Below are positions 5,069-6,975 of a stretch of DNA of 6,975 nucleotides, in pieces. How positions within the stretch are numbered: the stretch's first letter is position 1; each line of letters starts with the position of its first letter. The stretch lies in contig JAGDMX010000126.1 of assembly GCA_017860725.1 (NCBI GenBank), positions 1 through 6,975 of the forward strand. The letters are read 5' to 3'. This DNA is from Chloroflexota bacterium. GTDB lineage: Bacteria > Chloroflexota > Anaerolineae > Anaerolineales > UBA4823. The translations under genes were made by a program, and so were the position numbers. Below the pieces are notes generated by a model, which saw nothing but the letters and a program-made list of their open reading frames with translations, had not been told where the DNA came from and did no database searches.

Positions 5069-6964
5069 TTAATGAATTTGTTTGACATCCTGCATTTGCT
5101 GATGCCAAAGCTCGAGAACCATCAACGCCCACAGGCGGTGGCTGTGATTGGCTGATCCATCCAGATGCTCCGTTATCCATTTTTGGACGGTATTTGCATC
5201 AAAGTAGCCTCGCTGGCGAATCTGGTCTGCGGAGAGCAAATCGGTCAGCATTGGCCTTAAAGGCCCACGCAACCAGTTTTTTAGCGGGATACTGAATCCT
5301 TGTTTTGGCTTATTAAGCACCATCTGCGGTAAGCGACGCGCCATGGCCTTACGCAGGATGCGCTTGGTCTCTCCCCGATAAAGCTTCATTTGCGGGGGAA
5401 GATTGACCGCAAACTCAACAATGCGGAAATCCAATAATGGCACGCGTGCTTCCAATGAAACTGCCATGCTCATTCGGTCAACTTTGGTCAGGATATCATC
5501 TACCAGGTAGGTCTTGATATCCACATACTGCTGTTGAGTCAGAGGGTTTGCTGTAGCTGCCCGTTTAAAATAACCTTCCATTACCGCATAGGAAGAATCG
5601 CCGTTAAGCGGTATGCGCAGCTCCGGGCTATAAAGCACAGCTTTATCCGCTTCACTCATAAACATCATCCAGCGCGTGTGCTGAAGCACTGTTGGTAATG
5701 AGGCTCCCTCTATGAAGCGTTTGGTCTTGTTGATCAAGCCCTTCTTAGCCGGGCGAGGCGGAACGCGTGCCATTAAAGATGGCATGAATTCCTGGCGGAT
5801 TGCCGCTGGGAGGTGACGGTAGTAGCGATCCCAACTCTGGGCAACGTAGGTGTCATAGCCGCCGAAGATCTCATCCCCGCCATCCCCAGACAAGACAACC
5901 TTGACGCTCCGCCGGGCGACTTCAGAGACCAGGAAGGTTGGGAAGATCGAGAAATCACCAAATGGCTCATCCAGGTGGCGTACCAATCGTTGAGCGGTTT
6001 CAGCGATATCTGGGGCTAATGTTTCCTCATAATGGTCTGTCTGATAGCGAGTTGCTATCGCCCGCGCGTAAGGCAGTTCGTTGTAGGTTGCATCATCAAA
6101 GCCGATTGAGAATGTTTTCACCGGCGTATTGGAGGATTTGCTCATTGCCGCGACCACCGTACTAGAGTCAAGCCCGCCGCTCAAGAATGCCCCCAAAGGA
6201 ACATCGCTCATCAATTGCATTCGGACGGCATCATCGATCAATTCCTCTAATTGCTCCGCGCAGCTAGCCTCATCTTGAGATATCTCTTTAAAGGGAATAT
6301 CCCAATATTGCTCTACCTTAAGCTCATTGCCTTCCAAAATCAAGCGGTGCCCGGGAGGCAATTTGTGGACTCCCTGGAAGATCGTGCGCGGGGTGGGAAT
6401 ATATTCCAGAGTAAGGAATTGATCCAGGGCTACCAGGTCAATCTGGCGGGGCGTTGACGGATGAGTGACCAGGCACTTTAGCTCCGAGCCAAACACCAAT
6501 TTCCCATTGCCGAACCAGTAATAGAGCGGCTTGATACCGAGGTGATCCCGAGCGATGAAGAGACGCCTCCGAGGTTTGTCCCAAAGGGCGAAGGCAAACA
6601 TGCCGTTGAACATCTCAGCACATCGGACTCCAAACTCCTCATAAGCATGCACAATTACTTCTGTGTCACTCTTTGTAGCAAAATGATGGCCTTTTTTCTC
6701 CAGATCGGAATGCAAGGCCAGGTAGTTATAAATTTCACCGTTAAAAACCAGCCAGATCGTGCCATCCTCGTTGGACACAGGCTGGTGCCCAGTTACCAGA
6801 TCAATGATGCTCAGACGGCGCATCCCTAATCCAGCGTACCCGTCTGTGTAGAACCCATCGTCATCCGGCCCACGATGAGCGATTACCTGACACATAGCAT
6901 GCAAGATATGCTCATCGACCGTTTCAGTGGGTTCCGTATTAACGAAACCACAAATTCCGCACAT
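5069..6964 (-). CDS. asnB: Asparagine synthase (glutamine-hydrolysing) family amidotransferase
   Basis: A complete 631-residue two-domain enzyme. The N-terminal class II glutaminase starts MCGICGF, where Cys2 becomes the N-terminal nucleophile after Met removal. It also shows HRGPDDDG (30-37), RRLSIIDL (49-56), FNGEIYN (74-80) and SDTE (99-102), which bind glutamine. The synthetase domain has the ATP PP-loop LSGGLDSS (261-268), LSGDGGDEIFGGY (358-370) and RMSMAVSLEARVPLLD (497-512). The family uses ATP and glutamine ammonia to amidate a carboxylate, classically aspartate to asparagine through a beta-aspartyl-AMP intermediate. All catalytic signatures appear intact. In polysaccharide and exosortase-associated loci, such paralogues are common and may amidate uronic acids or other glycan carboxyls instead. 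The start is fixed by the essential Cys2. A GGA at 6973-6975 is the only visible ribosome-binding element because the window ends there. It is the first gene of the visible transcription unit; whether more genes lie upstream is not visible. The symbol names the family, not a proven asparagine-making role. Confidence 0.93.
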   Translation of the reverse strand: MCGICGFVNTEPTETVDEHILHAMCQVIAHRGPDDDGFYTDGYAGLGMRRLSIIDLVTGHQPVSNEDGTIWLVFNGEIYNYLALHSDLEKKGHHFATKSDTEVIVHAYEEFGVRCAEMFNGMFAFALWDKPRRRLFIARDHLGIKPLYYWFGNGKLVFGSELKCLVTHPSTPRQIDLVALDQFLTLEYIPTPRTIFQGVHKLPPGHRLILEGNELKVEQYWDIPFKEISQDEASCAEQLEELIDDAVRMQLMSDVPLGAFLSGGLDSSTVVAAMSKSSNTPVKTFSIGFDDATYNELPYARAIATRYQTDHYEETLAPDIAETAQRLVRHLDEPFGDFSIFPTFLVSEVARRSVKVVLSGDGGDEIFGGYDTYVAQSWDRYYRHLPAAIRQEFMPSLMARVPPRPAKKGLINKTKRFIEGASLPTVLQHTRWMMFMSEADKAVLYSPELRIPLNGDSSYAVMEGYFKRAATANPLTQQQYVDIKTYLVDDILTKVDRMSMAVSLEARVPLLDFRIVEFAVNLPPQMKLYRGETKRILRKAMARRLPQMVLNKPKQGFSIPLKNWLRGPLRPMLTDLLSADQIRQRGYFDANTVQKWITEHLDGSANHSHRLWALMVLELWHQQMQDVKQIH

Positions 6965-6975
6965 ACCATTAATCC

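Noticed and set aside
5055..5180. N-terminal 42-codon extension of the first methyltransferase
   Set aside because: It overlaps the asparagine synthase coding end, and a good ribosome binding site sits just before the internal ATG at 5054.

Overview
This window carries six protein-coding genes, all on the minus strand and tightly packed. It looks like part of a surface-polysaccharide or glycan biosynthesis and modification locus of a bacterium. Base composition looks close to half G+C. Nothing in the sequence fixes the taxon. Start codons preceded by purine-rich Shine-Dalgarno sites, short gaps and intronless genes show a prokaryote. A free-living environmental bacterium (Chloroflexota would be one guess from the general look of the proteins) is inference only.

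In transcription order (right to left) the genes are: a glutamine-hydrolysing asparagine synthase family protein (6964 to 5069); a canonical SAM-dependent methyltransferase (5054 to 4233); an FAD-dependent oxidoreductase of the GlpD / glycerol-3-phosphate dehydrogenase family (4226 to 2553); a second methyltransferase with an altered SAM-binding loop (2510 to 1665); an extended-SDR NAD-dependent sugar epimerase/dehydratase (1661 to 678); and a left-handed beta-helix (hexapeptide) acyltransferase that runs off the left edge (602 to 1). Gaps are 14, 6, 42, 3 and 75 bases, so at least the first five genes are probably one transcription unit. A weak promoter-like sequence lies before the acyltransferase gene. 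No stretch over 300 bases lacks a gene.

Together these are the accessory activities usually found among glycosyltransferases in exopolysaccharide, O-antigen or glycan clusters: amide transfer, methylation, nucleotide-sugar epimerisation or dehydration, and O-/N-acylation. No glycosyltransferase, flippase, polymerase or exosortase is visible, so the core of the locus would have to lie outside the window. The odd member is the GlpD-type oxidoreductase, which has no glycerol kinase, facilitator or GlpR neighbour and may serve the glycan pathway.

Two start sites were moved inward on Shine-Dalgarno and overlap evidence (both methyltransferases). I saw no RNA genes, CRISPR arrays, insertion sequences or prophage parts. 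I did not find a clearly new biological system. The best leads are the GlpD-like enzyme in this context and the methyltransferase with the altered glycine-rich loop.
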